From positions 1 to 21,327 of the forward strand of contig DBEG01000159.1 in NCBI GenBank assembly GCA_002293965.1: DNA of 21,327 nt, in the 5' to 3' direction. Shown here piece by piece: positions 8,185 through 16,619 of the stretch. Under the pieces are notes generated by a model. It did no database searches and was not told the origin of the DNA. It worked only from the letters and a program-made list of their open reading frames with translations. The DNA is from Actinobacteria bacterium UBA912 (GTDB lineage: Bacteria > Actinomycetota > Coriobacteriia > Anaerosomatales > UBA912). Both the position numbers and the translations under genes were made by a program. Position 1 is the first letter of the stretch, and each line of letters opens with the position of its first letter.

Positions 8185-11100
8185 CTAACGCGAGTAGCTC
8201 CGGACTCCTCCTGCGTGGCACTGAGTAGCGCATGTGCCTCCCGTTCCCGTAGGCGACTCGACCCAGCCCAACCCGGGTCTTATCAGGTGCGTGTTCTGTC
8301 GCGAGCCGTGGGACACATGGCAGCTGGCGCAAGATAGCCCGGCACCGCTGGTATGCAACGAGTGCAGTCTGGGCTCGGCGAGGCTGGGATCCCTGAAGTT
8401 GCTGGTGGATCCGGGAACGATGTCCTCGGTGCCGGTGAAGTAGACCGTATACCTATGGCACGAGTAGCACAACCCATCCGCATCATCGGGACGCGCCCCC
8501 CAATACTCCCTGCTAAGCAGCGGGGCTGCTTCGCTGGTGTGGGGGCCGCGTGGTTTTGTCGGGTCGCTGTTGCCGTGGCAATCCACGCAGAACAGCACCG
8601 TCGAGGTCGTCAGCGCCGGTGTGGTGGCCACGAAAGAGCCCGGCGTGTTCTCGGCTTGAGATGTGCCCGTCTCGATCAGGTGGAACGATGGGTTGTTCAC
8701 GTTGAACTGCATCGCGATGTCATCAGGACCTCCCGGTGCGCGACTCCAGCCGGAGTGGCACTCGAAGCAGACCTCGTGCTCGTAGCGGACTCCTTGCTGC
8801 TGGGTGTAAGTGATCGCCGAAGCAGAGTCGAACCGCGCATCCACGCCCCAGACTCCGCGCAGAGTGCCGTAAACAGCGGGCGCAGTGGCGTTCCTCGGCG
8901 TAGGAGTGCTCGTCGCCGCGTGCGGGCTGTGGCAATCCACGCACTCGACGTGCAGCTCAGCCGGTGGACTCTCTGTGGAGACATGCGTGGTGAATGGCTG
9001 CGTTGCGTCACTTGCGACCGAGACAGGATGCCGAGAAGCCCCAACGCCTCCCAGGTCGACGACGGCAACTGCAGGGGTGTTCCCGGCCTTCTCGGCACCT
9101 CCGGCACTGTAGGTCACCGGCGCCACGAGCGCGTCTCCCGCTGCATTCGCACGGAAGATCTGCACCGAGGGGGGCACGTGGCGGTCAGTCCGGGCCAAGC
9201 CCCAGGACCCAGCGTTGGCCACCACGAGCTCACCGCGGCCGCTAGCCACCGAGTCGACATCGCCGAAAGCCAGCGAAGCGGTCGCGTAACCGAGTCCGGT
9301 CGCCGAGAACACCGGGGGCGTCTCGAGGCCGGCTGTGGCGTGACGCGTGAACACGTTGATGCCGCTGATTCCGCCACTGTTGCGCAGGGCGACGATCGTC
9401 TCGGCACCTGCGACGTCGGGAAGGACGTCGGCGATGAGCGTGTCCCACGCCGTCGCGCCTGCGGCACCGGCCGTGGCATACGAACCCACCAGTCCGGTGC
9501 TGGCGCTGAAAATCGACACCTTGTCCGTAGCCTCAAGCGAGTTAGCGACCGCAATCTCGTTGCCCGGGCTGCCCTGGCTAGCATCGCCGATGCTCGGGCC
9601 ACGTGGGCCCGGCAAGACACCATCGGTGGCTGTGTAGTTGCGGACCGGAATCGCCCCCAGTTGCCCGGGAGTAGCCACAGACTCGCTGTACACACCAATC
9701 GACGGGCCGCTCTGGGCGGTGATGACGATGTCGCTCCTATCGGCGCGGGTCAGGCGCCCGACCGCAATGCCGGATACGTCATCGTCAAGCGCGATGGGGC
9801 CACTGAGCTGGACAAGCCCTCCGCCAGTAGCGTCCCAGCGGTAGAGCCAGAGCGTGCTGTTTGACGTCGCATCCGCCGAGCGGGACACCACGACCACCTC
9901 AGGTCTACCTGAGCCGTCGAGGATCACGTCGCCGACGGCGACCAGGGAGGGAGTGGTCGTTATGGAGACCGTGGAAACCGTGACCCCGGCCAGCGGATCG
10001 GGTGTCGCGAGTGTGAGCCGCCGGGCAACGGAGTCTGCGATGACGAGCTCGCTGAAGCCCAGTCCTCGGATATCACCGGAGGCCATGTCAGCGGCCACCC
10101 CGGGAACATCGAACTCCCGCGGTCCCACCAATACGGAAGGCGCAGCGCTAGTTGTCTGCTGGGAGTAGAGCGCGAGCCTGTCGAAGACTCCGGGCAAGCG
10201 ACCCGCGTTGTAAGCGACGGCCACTTCGAGCCTGGGTGCCTCGGCAGGTGGGAAGCGGAACTGCGCTATGTCGGCAGCGATCGTCGCGAGCGTGGAGCTG
10301 CTGGCGTGACAAGTGTCGCAAAGCTCGCGGCCCGGCCGCTCGAGCAGCCTCGGAAAGAGGTTGCCTGCAGTGTCAGCGCGTCCCATCGGCGCGTGGCAGG
10401 TCTGGCATTCGCCGATGGTGCGGCTGGATTCCGCCGAGGGCCACTCGCCCGGAATCGCGAGTGTGGCTGGCGACATCCCGTGGACTGCGAACTCGAACAC
10501 CGTGCGGCCCGGGAATGTGGCCTGTGCGCCCGCGTGGCACGTGAAGCAGAAGGTGCGATCGTTGGCAGCCACGGTCTGCGTCGAGGGCGCGGCTGGTGGT
10601 GCGACCACGGTCCTGATGAGCGGGGCGACTTGCGACCCGTGGGATGCGTGGCAGTTGGAGCAGGTGACCCCGGTTCCGGAGGCCGGGGCGGTCATCTCGG
10701 TAGCATGGGCGGTCCTGCGCCATACCTCGATGCCGCCGAAGCGACTGCCCACACGGATGCCGTGACATGCAGCGCAGAAGGCGTCGCCCGAGTTGATCGT
10801 GGCGGTGCTGCCCTGACTTGCGACCACGCTCAGCAGCGCCGGATAGGGCATTCCACCGGGCATCCGCTGGGAACCGTGACTGTCGTGACAGGAAGAGCAT
10901 CGCTTGGGCGATGGACCGAACTCGGAAGGCGAAGGAGCGATACTATGCGCCGAGGAGGCCTCGAAATCCGATTGCACGTCGATCGCGGAGCCCAACCCCT
11001 CTACCCCGTGACACGAGAAGCAGAGTTGCGTGTCGCCCGCACCTGAATACACGCCGACGATGAGCGCACTTCGAGTGGTCTCCCATGGGCGGCTCTCAAC

Positions 11101-11325
11101 GGTCCTGGTGATGTCGCTGGCAGCGGTGTGTGCACGATGGCAGATCGCACATGCGTCGGTCTCGAGTTCGGTGGGGACGTGGGGAGGGACTACTTGGGTG
11201 GCCAGAGCCGCCGAGGCACCAACAAGTAGCATCACGGTGCACAGGGAAGCAGCCACCAGGAACCTGGCGCACCATACACCCTTGCCCGAATACGCGACCA
11301 AAGGTCGCAGCATCCCTAGCACCAT
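8185..11325 (-). CDS. Exported multihaem c-type cytochrome with an internal FG-GAP/VCBS-type beta-propeller (14 haem sites)
   Basis: The protein has 1,046 residues. A signal peptide (about 17-42, ending SAALA) directs export. The N-terminal third has eight CXXCH haem-binding motifs (CAICH at 59, then CFSCH, CSSCH, CAACH, CSNCH, CFTCH, CQTCH, CDTCH), many in the doubled-CXXCH style with following SHGS. About 400 residues without Cys follow, made of FG-GAP/VCBS-like blades (for example VAVGDVILDGSGRPEVVVVS, then DRSDIVITAQ). The C-terminal part has five more CXXCH (CVDCH, CFECH, CVDCH, CYSCH, CASCH) and a final CATQCH (CX3CH). A likely role is electron transfer on the outer face of the cell, with the propeller as scaffold or binding module (inference). 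No anchor or sortase motif is visible. AAGGACGG lies about 10 bases before the ATG. Confidence 0.9.
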   Translation of the reverse strand: MVLGMLRPLVAYSGKGVWCARFLVAASLCTVMLLVGASAALATQVVPPHVPTELETDACAICHRAHTAASDITRTVESRPWETTRSALIVGVYSGAGDTQLCFSCHGVEGLGSAIDVQSDFEASSAHSIAPSPSEFGPSPKRCSSCHDSHGSQRMPGGMPYPALLSVVASQGSTATINSGDAFCAACHGIRVGSRFGGIEVWRRTAHATEMTAPASGTGVTCSNCHASHGSQVAPLIRTVVAPPAAPSTQTVAANDRTFCFTCHAGAQATFPGRTVFEFAVHGMSPATLAIPGEWPSAESSRTIGECQTCHAPMGRADTAGNLFPRLLERPGRELCDTCHASSSTLATIAADIAQFRFPPAEAPRLEVAVAYNAGRLPGVFDRLALYSQQTTSAAPSVLVGPREFDVPGVAADMASGDIRGLGFSELVIADSVARRLTLATPDPLAGVTVSTVSITTTPSLVAVGDVILDGSGRPEVVVVSRSADATSNSTLWLYRWDATGGGLVQLSGPIALDDDVSGIAVGRLTRADRSDIVITAQSGPSIGVYSESVATPGQLGAIPVRNYTATDGVLPGPRGPSIGDASQGSPGNEIAVANSLEATDKVSIFSASTGLVGSYATAGAAGATAWDTLIADVLPDVAGAETIVALRNSGGISGINVFTRHATAGLETPPVFSATGLGYATASLAFGDVDSVASGRGELVVANAGSWGLARTDRHVPPSVQIFRANAAGDALVAPVTYSAGGAEKAGNTPAVAVVDLGGVGASRHPVSVASDATQPFTTHVSTESPPAELHVECVDCHSPHAATSTPTPRNATAPAVYGTLRGVWGVDARFDSASAITYTQQQGVRYEHEVCFECHSGWSRAPGGPDDIAMQFNVNNPSFHLIETGTSQAENTPGSFVATTPALTTSTVLFCVDCHGNSDPTKPRGPHTSEAAPLLSREYWGARPDDADGLCYSCHRYTVYFTGTEDIVPGSTSNFRDPSLAEPRLHSLHTSGAGLSCASCHVSHGSRQNTHLIRPGLGWVESPTGTGGTCATQCHAGGVRSYSR

Positions 11326-11468
11326 CGTGAGACCGTCCTTGATTGCCGGAAAGACGCCATGGATCCCGTGTCAGACACTATCTAGAAGTATATCGTCGAA
11401 GAACCTGAAACGCACTGCAAAATCCGTAGACGCAAGACAGTCTACCGCAGTCATGATCATGCGGCCCC
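11326..11468. other. Intergenic spacer between the CWB2 gene and the 14-haem cytochrome gene
   Basis: These 143 bases contain no plausible gene. They hold a weak terminator-like hairpin (11426-11445), a TATACT -10-like hexamer on the minus strand (11392-11387) with no good -35, and a 10-bp palindrome CATGATCATG (11452-11461). The cytochrome gene may therefore have its own promoter, but this is not strongly supported. Confidence 0.4.
11426..11445 (-). terminator. Weak terminator-like hairpin after the CWB2 gene
   Basis: A perfect 6-bp inverted repeat, GTAGAC and GTCTAC, with an 8-base loop is followed on the minus strand by GGATTTTGC. It lies 23 bases past the stop of the CWB2 gene. The stem is short and the T-run is only four, so termination would be weak. 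Confidence 0.3.
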
Positions 11469-13517
11469 TTATGGCTGTACCGTGCCGGCACTGATGGCGG
11501 AATCCCTGACCCGCTCGCTCAACACGCTGGTCCCCCCAACGAATCGAATGCTCTCGATGCGACCCGCATTTGAAGCTAGGAAGTGTCTGGTTTGATCGTG
11601 CAGCGCGCCACTTTCGGTGAGTAGCAGGACCGAGCCTGTCAGTCCTTGCACTACGCCGCCAGCAATCGCATCCGGGAAGTCGCGGCCGGTAGCGAGGGCC
11701 ATATCTTGCACGCCTAAACCATGCTCGAGCGACCTCTCCGCTATCACACGGCCTGTTTCGAAGCGATCCGTGCCGCCCCAGCGCCCCGCAATCGTGATGC
11801 CTCGTTGGCGTAGGCGAGACTCTGTGGCGGGGCTCACCGCCCCGGTTGCGCCCAACAAGAAGACTCTTCGGACACCTGTTCTGACCATCGCATCGAGAAC
11901 AGTGCTGTCAATCCCCTGTGGATGCGCCAAGTAGATGGGGTATCCACGTCGAGCAGCCAGCGGAGCCGCAGCCAAAGCGTCAGGGAAGTCGCCCCCTGTC
12001 GCGACGAAAGCGGTGCCATCCCAAGCTTGTCTTCCGGTCACGGAAACCGTCGACCCTGCAATCAAATGCGCGGTAGCGTAGCGATCCCCGCCGCCGATCC
12101 TGCGGACATTCGGCAGGCCACCGACTATCGATGCCAGCTCGGCTCGTACCGCTTCGCTGACCACCCCTTTTCCGCCGACGATGATGGCCCTGTCTGCCTG
12201 TATCCCGCCGATGTACTCGGCAACTTCGGCAGGTAGCTTGTTGGGGAGGGTGAGCAACACCGGGGATCGATGTGCCCCGCCGAGACCTGAAGCGGCGAGC
12301 GCATCCGGCCAATCAGCCCCAGAAGCAATGATGACGGTTCTTCGGCCATCAGGTCCGGGCGGCATCGGCTTTGAGGCCGGATACAGGAGCCGGGCTGCAG
12401 CCAGGGCAGTTTCGAATCTATTCACACCATCCACTCGCACCCTCACCGGAGCCGGCGGTGGCGCTGGCGCACTCCACGTCATGCCTCCATCGGTGGTTCG
12501 CACAATCAGTCCACCATCGCCTACGGCCACTCCACGCGTAGCGTCCATCGCGACCACATCTCTCAAATGGACGCTCGATCCTGAAGCCTGGGCGACCCAG
12601 GTGACACCTGAGTCCGTGGTGCGCAGAATCGTTCCCGCGTTCCCCACAGCCCATCCCGAACTGGCTCCCCGGGCGATCGAGACAGCTCTGAGCGCAACCG
12701 AGGTGCCTGAGGTCCGCGCAGTCCACAACGCACCGCCATCGGATGTGCTGCGTATCCGTCCGGCCGCGCCAACGGCCACGCCGGCATCAGCGTCGGCGAA
12801 AGAAACATCAAAAAAGGCACCCGTCTCACCGGAGAAACTCTGTTCGGTCCAGTTCCCACCATCCAAACGCCATACGATCGCCCTGTTGGGGATGCGGGAG
12901 AAGTCATGCCCGACCGCCCATGCACGCGTGGGCGACACCGCGTCGATCCCATAGAAGAAACCTAAGCCATCCCGAGGAAAGGGCGGGGCGTCTGACGGCG
13001 GGTCATACGAGCCTGCCAGGTGGGGCATACCCCAGATTCCGGCCCCAGTGGAGCTGGTCCAGATGGCGGGTTGCGTCTCCTGCGCACCTCCCACAACCAC
13101 TACTGCAGAAGAGCTCAAGACGCGGAGTCCGTGCATCTGTTCGTCGACGTAGAGCGGGCCGGCCAGGTCGTTCGAGATCAGAGACCAGGTCTGACCACCA
13201 TCGCTTGTGCGAAAGACGCCTCCGGCCCGGGTGACCGTCCATCCATTCTGATTATCTGCGAAGTCCATCCCCGTGATTGCGTGTCCAGGCATACTGTTCA
13301 CGCGATCCCAGGTAGCACCGGCATCGGCACTCCTGAGGATTGTTCCTGCCTCTCCGGCGGCAAAGACGACATCATCTACGAAGGTCACAGCATTGAGATT
13401 GTCTGTGATCTTGCCTGCACTCACCGTCCACACCGCATGGGCTGACTGTGTTGGCGCGATCAGGGCGAAAGCCAATACTGCGGCAAGCGCAAGGCGTAGG
13501 ACCGCTGGGGTGCTCAT
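11469..13517 (-). CDS. Exported cell-wall-anchored protein: YCF48/BNR-type propeller plus three CWB2 repeats
   Basis: The 682 residues start with a signal peptide (about 5-28, ending SAHA). Residues about 30-350 form repeated blades of the YCF48/BNR kind, recognisable by recurring units such as GTILRSADAGATW, GVFRTSDGGQTW, GTILRTTDSGVTW and GLIVRTTDGGMTW. Residues about 360-682 contain three tandem cell-wall-binding type 2 repeats, seen in DRYATA/NRFETA/DRFETG openings, the recurring FPDALA or similar, and VGG/LGA strands. In Clostridia and Actinobacteria, CWB2 triplets hold proteins non-covalently on wall polymers, so the propeller is displayed at the surface. Its start overlaps the lipoprotein stop as ATGA, so the two are translated together and probably act together. 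The ligand of the propeller is unknown. Confidence 0.9.
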   Translation of the reverse strand: MSTPAVLRLALAAVLAFALIAPTQSAHAVWTVSAGKITDNLNAVTFVDDVVFAAGEAGTILRSADAGATWDRVNSMPGHAITGMDFADNQNGWTVTRAGGVFRTSDGGQTWSLISNDLAGPLYVDEQMHGLRVLSSSAVVVVGGAQETQPAIWTSSTGAGIWGMPHLAGSYDPPSDAPPFPRDGLGFFYGIDAVSPTRAWAVGHDFSRIPNRAIVWRLDGGNWTEQSFSGETGAFFDVSFADADAGVAVGAAGRIRSTSDGGALWTARTSGTSVALRAVSIARGASSGWAVGNAGTILRTTDSGVTWVAQASGSSVHLRDVVAMDATRGVAVGDGGLIVRTTDGGMTWSAPAPPPAPVRVRVDGVNRFETALAAARLLYPASKPMPPGPDGRRTVIIASGADWPDALAASGLGGAHRSPVLLTLPNKLPAEVAEYIGGIQADRAIIVGGKGVVSEAVRAELASIVGGLPNVRRIGGGDRYATAHLIAGSTVSVTGRQAWDGTAFVATGGDFPDALAAAPLAARRGYPIYLAHPQGIDSTVLDAMVRTGVRRVFLLGATGAVSPATESRLRQRGITIAGRWGGTDRFETGRVIAERSLEHGLGVQDMALATGRDFPDAIAGGVVQGLTGSVLLLTESGALHDQTRHFLASNAGRIESIRFVGGTSVLSERVRDSAISAGTVQP

Positions 13518-14422
13518 CGTGCGAGTCTTTCAGCAAGGGCCATCATGTCGCGCTCAATGCGAGTGCCATCATCGCCGACTGCGGTTCCCTCAAGGGCCAC
13601 GAGCAGATTCCCTTGCAGGAAGGCAACCACCGCGACCGGTCCGTTCACCCCGAAATAGGCTGGATCCCCCTTCAAAATGAACGACCTGGCGGCCTGTGGA
13701 TAGCTCGCACGGATCGATGTATCCATGCGCTTTCTGGCAGCAGCAGCATCTGCAAACTGCTCCACCACCACGACGAATCCTCTGAAAGTGTCCTGCGATG
13801 TCGGCACGTAATGCCGAGTGAACACGAAGGCGTCCACGATCAGTTCCTGTCCATTGAGGCCGGGCAGCGTGTCCGGGGTGTAGGGTAGGAACAGTGAGAT
13901 CGGACCCTCACCAACGGGAGGCGGAACATCGACTTGGTCACCCTCGGCACCGGAAGACGGTGGAGTGACGCCCGGTGTGGTCGGGCGCGCCGAACTCCCT
14001 GGACGCGGCACGATAGCGACATCCACTGGGGGCGTCCGGCCCGCTTCAAGATCGGCCAGCTGCTGCGGTGCCCGCCTAAACTTTGAATCCTGCTCGACTA
14101 CTTCGGCCAGAAGCCGCTGTGCGCCCTGCAGATCGCCTGAGTCGAGGGCGCGCTGGGCGTCCGAATAGAGCGCCGCGATCTTCGCATGCAGGTCACATAC
14201 CTCGACACGAGTGGTGACCTTGTATTGGTCGACCTCATCTGCGGGCACCTCCTTCTCGACGGTGGTGTCCGAGACGATCTCGCCCTCGGTGCAAAGTACG
14301 ATCTCGCCCGTGCGAACGGTCAATGAGGGCTGACGCTCTTGGCAGCCGGATAGGCCGACATAGGCGGCGATCAATACCAGGATCACCGCCACCTGGTGGA
14401 TTGCGTTGGCGCGTCTACTCAA
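13514..14422 (-). CDS. Lipoprotein of unknown function coupled to the CWB2 protein
   Basis: Not a family I recognise. The N terminus is a lipoprotein signal peptide: a short basic start, a hydrophobic run (VAVILVLIAAYV) and lipobox LSGC with Cys27. Next come a region with paired cysteines (VLC, EVC), a helical TPR-like hairpin (SDAQRALDSGDLQGAQRLL), a Pro/Gly/Thr-rich linker and a C-terminal globular domain of about 110 residues. I chose TTG at 14422 because AGGTGAGG lies 5 bases upstream and the signal peptide then has the usual length (302 aa in all). The alternative ATG at 14443 abuts a strong hairpin, would add seven residues and has no free ribosome-binding site. The stop overlaps the CWB2 start, which suggests one surface complex tethered to both membrane and wall (inference). 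Confidence 0.8.
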   Translation of the reverse strand: MSRRANAIHQVAVILVLIAAYVGLSGCQERQPSLTVRTGEIVLCTEGEIVSDTTVEKEVPADEVDQYKVTTRVEVCDLHAKIAALYSDAQRALDSGDLQGAQRLLAEVVEQDSKFRRAPQQLADLEAGRTPPVDVAIVPRPGSSARPTTPGVTPPSSGAEGDQVDVPPPVGEGPISLFLPYTPDTLPGLNGQELIVDAFVFTRHYVPTSQDTFRGFVVVVEQFADAAAARKRMDTSIRASYPQAARSFILKGDPAYFGVNGPVAVVAFLQGNLLVALEGTAVGDDGTRIERDMMALAERLAR

Positions 14423-14426
14423 AGTT

Positions 14427-14435
14427 GCCTCACCT
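14427..14435 (-). promoter_or_regulatory. Ribosome-binding site that decides the lipoprotein start
   Basis: The minus strand reads AGGTGAGGC four to five bases before TTG 14422. It is the only good Shine-Dalgarno match near the lipoprotein start and is free of the hairpin at 14445-14473. Confidence 0.5.
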
Positions 14436-14444
14436 ATTTCCATC

Positions 14445-14473
14445 GGAAGGGCCGGGTGACCCCCGGCCCTTCC
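14445..14473 (-). terminator. 12-bp GC hairpin after the formate dehydrogenase/hexahaem operon
   Basis: GGAAGGGCCGGG and CCCGGCCCTTCC form a perfect 12-bp stem with a 5-base loop, 47 bases past the stop of the hexahaem cytochrome gene. There is no T-run on either strand. Such hairpins without a U-tract are common as terminators or mRNA 3' stabilisers in high-GC bacteria. The hairpin itself is certain; its role as a terminator is inferred from position. Confidence 0.65.
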
Positions 14474-14520
14474 ATCTGGCTGTACGGCACTTGTCTATCG
14501 TACTTGCTAAATCAATCGTC

Positions 14521-15738
14521 TTACTTGTTATGGCACGACTGGCATACTCCACGGTTGTCCAGTCTCAGCAACGAGTTGCCACCACTGGGGGGTACACCTC
14601 CAGTGCCACTGTTGGGCTGGGGATCCCTTGAATCAGCTACGTTAGCGTAACCTGTCATCTCGGATGATGACCCATGTGCGACGTGGCACGTCAGACAGCT
14701 CATCCAGTCCGAAGCCTCGTTCACGCCAGCGTTGCCGGGGTCATGCGAGAGCGCAAGTCCAGGTGCGTTGACGTTGATCGGGCGCGGGCCGAGATAGCCA
14801 GCGAGGTCGACGTTGATGGGATGCCTGTGTCGGACCGCAGCCCCGAATCCATCGTTCGAGTCATAGCCTCTCGCGGTGTCCACCACCAGCGTCTCGGTTC
14901 CGCCTTCACCGGGAGTCAGACTGGTGTCGAAGACCGCTCCGGTAGGCTGCATGTACTGGATGTGACAAGCCGAGCACCAACCGCTGATGCCCCTGGCAGT
15001 GTTGAGTCCCGGAGCCTTTGCATGCATCGGTGTCGTGTAGTTGGGCTGGTAGGCTGCCATCTGAGCAGCCCCAGGCTCATGAAGGAGCCATCCCATAGCT
15101 GGGTATCCAGGCTCAGCCGAGACCACCCAAGGAGTCGGCATGGGGTTCTCTGGCGTGAATCCTGCGGCCGCAGGATCGTAACCACCCACCGTGCGTCCGT
15201 TCACCCTGTCCTTGAGAAGTCGGTAGTTCGAGCTACCGTGAACATCATGGCAGGAAGTGCAGCTCATCACGATCTGTGGGTCGCCATCTCCCAGGTTACC
15301 CAGTAGACCGGCGTCCGTGGCACCACCATATGCGAACCATGATGCACCAGTGTACATATGCGAAGTCGGGAACATCCCTGCGTCGAACCCTCCAGCGTTG
15401 AGGCGTCCACCGGTGGTGTTGCCGGCCAGCGTTCCCTCGTAAACACCCTCTTCAACGTTCGTGTCTGCACCCAGTCCAACGGAATCGTGGCATGTGTAGC
15501 AGAACTGGTACACCTCGCTTGCAGTACTCATGAGCAGCGCGCTGCCCTGAGTGTTATCCGATCTGGTCCATGTGATCCCGCTCGCAGCGGTATGTGCGCG
15601 GTGACATCCAGCGCACGAATCGGTGTCCATGGAGTATCCTCCGTGCGGGCCGAAATTGGCCGTGGCAACCCCAGGAGTCAGGGCGAACACCAGCACCGCT
15701 AGGGCTGACACAAAGACTAGAAGTCTGATTCGGCGCAT
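14521..15738 (-). CDS. Exported hexahaem c-type cytochrome of the formate dehydrogenase operon
   Basis: The protein has 405 residues with a signal peptide (about 5-28, ending VATA). Six CXXCH motifs bind haem: CAGCH at 42, CYTCH at 80, CTSCH, CSACH, CLTCH and CQSCH close to the C terminus. Additional His residues (SHMYTG, MHAKAPG, RHRHP, LSHDPG) could be axial ligands. The first 90 residues closely resemble the N terminus of the 14-haem cytochrome downstream, including the shared string CHRAHTAAS. The gene starts 6 bases after the stop of the ferredoxin subunit gene, so it belongs to the same operon and is the natural electron partner of the dehydrogenase (inference). No C-terminal anchor is visible. 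A hairpin follows the gene. Confidence 0.93.
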   Translation of the reverse strand: MRRIRLLVFVSALAVLVFALTPGVATANFGPHGGYSMDTDSCAGCHRAHTAASGITWTRSDNTQGSALLMSTASEVYQFCYTCHDSVGLGADTNVEEGVYEGTLAGNTTGGRLNAGGFDAGMFPTSHMYTGASWFAYGGATDAGLLGNLGDGDPQIVMSCTSCHDVHGSSNYRLLKDRVNGRTVGGYDPAAAGFTPENPMPTPWVVSAEPGYPAMGWLLHEPGAAQMAAYQPNYTTPMHAKAPGLNTARGISGWCSACHIQYMQPTGAVFDTSLTPGEGGTETLVVDTARGYDSNDGFGAAVRHRHPINVDLAGYLGPRPINVNAPGLALSHDPGNAGVNEASDWMSCLTCHVAHGSSSEMTGYANVADSRDPQPNSGTGGVPPSGGNSLLRLDNRGVCQSCHNK

Positions 15739-15744
15739 CTCAGA

Positions 15745-16605
15745 TCACCCCTCTCCTTCGGTAGCGGCTTCTTCGGCAAGTTTGATCCTTCGTGCAATCA
15801 CGGAGAACACGCCTCCTGCCACGAGCGCAGGTACCACTGCGGCTTGGGCGACCGACTGTGTGAGTACCGTCGACATCAGCGACCCGACTCGTCTTTGATC
15901 CAGCGGATTGGCCCGGGGTGCGGCAAGGACATAGTTCTTGCTTGCCCACATCACGCTGCCGTTACCTTGGAACGATAGGTAACCCCTAGTGCGGATCCAC
16001 TCTCGGATGTTGGCTCTAGTATCCCACATCATCGCCTTGGCGGGACATGTGTACACGCAGGTAGGCTCGTGATCCGTCTCGGGAACCGGAGGGCTACTGA
16101 GCCTCGTGTGGTTCCGGGTCGTTGGCAGTGGATTGCCGTATGCCGGATTGAGCTGTGCTGTTGCCCCAGCCCGTCCGTGACACAAAGTGCACTTCCACGC
16201 CTTTGCAGTCGGGTGCGTTTCGTTTCCAACCCCCACACGCGGGTATCCGCCGTGCGGACAATCCGCCACGCACTGACGAGTGCATCGCACTCCTGCCCGG
16301 TTCGTTGCACCTGGGGTGCACTTGACCGGATCGATGGATACAGCCCCGTTAGGTTGCTTGGCGAGTGCCGTGAACGGACACCGCTTCACACAGGGAGGAT
16401 CAGGGCAGTGCCAGCAGCTGAACCTGATGAAGGGACCCATGTCCAGTCGCTTCTGCGAGTTGATGACCATCCTGTCATCCGGTGCGACCCTATGGACACC
16501 CGGGTTCAGCGACATCATCTTCCACGTCCGCTTGCAACCAATGGTACATCCATTACAACGAATACACTTGTCTACGTCTTGAAAGACCGCCATTACATTA
16601 GCCAC
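15745..16605 (-). CDS. Formate dehydrogenase iron-sulfur (beta) subunit, four [4Fe-4S] sites
   Basis: This ferredoxin-type subunit, of the FdnH/DmsB/PhsB superfamily, moves electrons from the catalytic subunit. The 286 residues carry 16 cysteines in four groups: CIRCNGCTIGC (14-24), CWHCPDPPCVKRC, a group in which the first Cys is followed by 11 residues (C-x11-C-x3-C-x3-CP), and KCTLC paired with CVYTC. The C terminus has a single hydrophobic segment (QAAVVPALVAGGVFSVIARR), which would anchor the complex in the membrane as in FdnH. It has no signal peptide of its own and would be co-exported by the Tat signal of the alpha subunit (known for this family). The start is GTG at 16605, with AGGAGG 9 bases upstream. 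It follows fdhA by 14 bases. Confidence 0.92.
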   Translation of the reverse strand: MANVMAVFQDVDKCIRCNGCTIGCKRTWKMMSLNPGVHRVAPDDRMVINSQKRLDMGPFIRFSCWHCPDPPCVKRCPFTALAKQPNGAVSIDPVKCTPGATNRAGVRCTRQCVADCPHGGYPRVGVGNETHPTAKAWKCTLCHGRAGATAQLNPAYGNPLPTTRNHTRLSSPPVPETDHEPTCVYTCPAKAMMWDTRANIREWIRTRGYLSFQGNGSVMWASKNYVLAAPRANPLDQRRVGSLMSTVLTQSVAQAAVVPALVAGGVFSVIARRIKLAEEAATEGEG

Positions 16606-16619
16606 CGCTCATCACCTCC

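Noticed and set aside
8353..9864. Long open frame (503 codons) on the plus strand
   Set aside because: It is antisense to the 14-haem cytochrome, Arg-rich with no domain signature, so a shadow of the real gene.
11452..11461. Perfect 10-bp palindrome CATGATCATG near the end of the CWB2 gene
   Set aside because: It is short, isolated and without flanking symmetry; such palindromes occur by chance at this scale.
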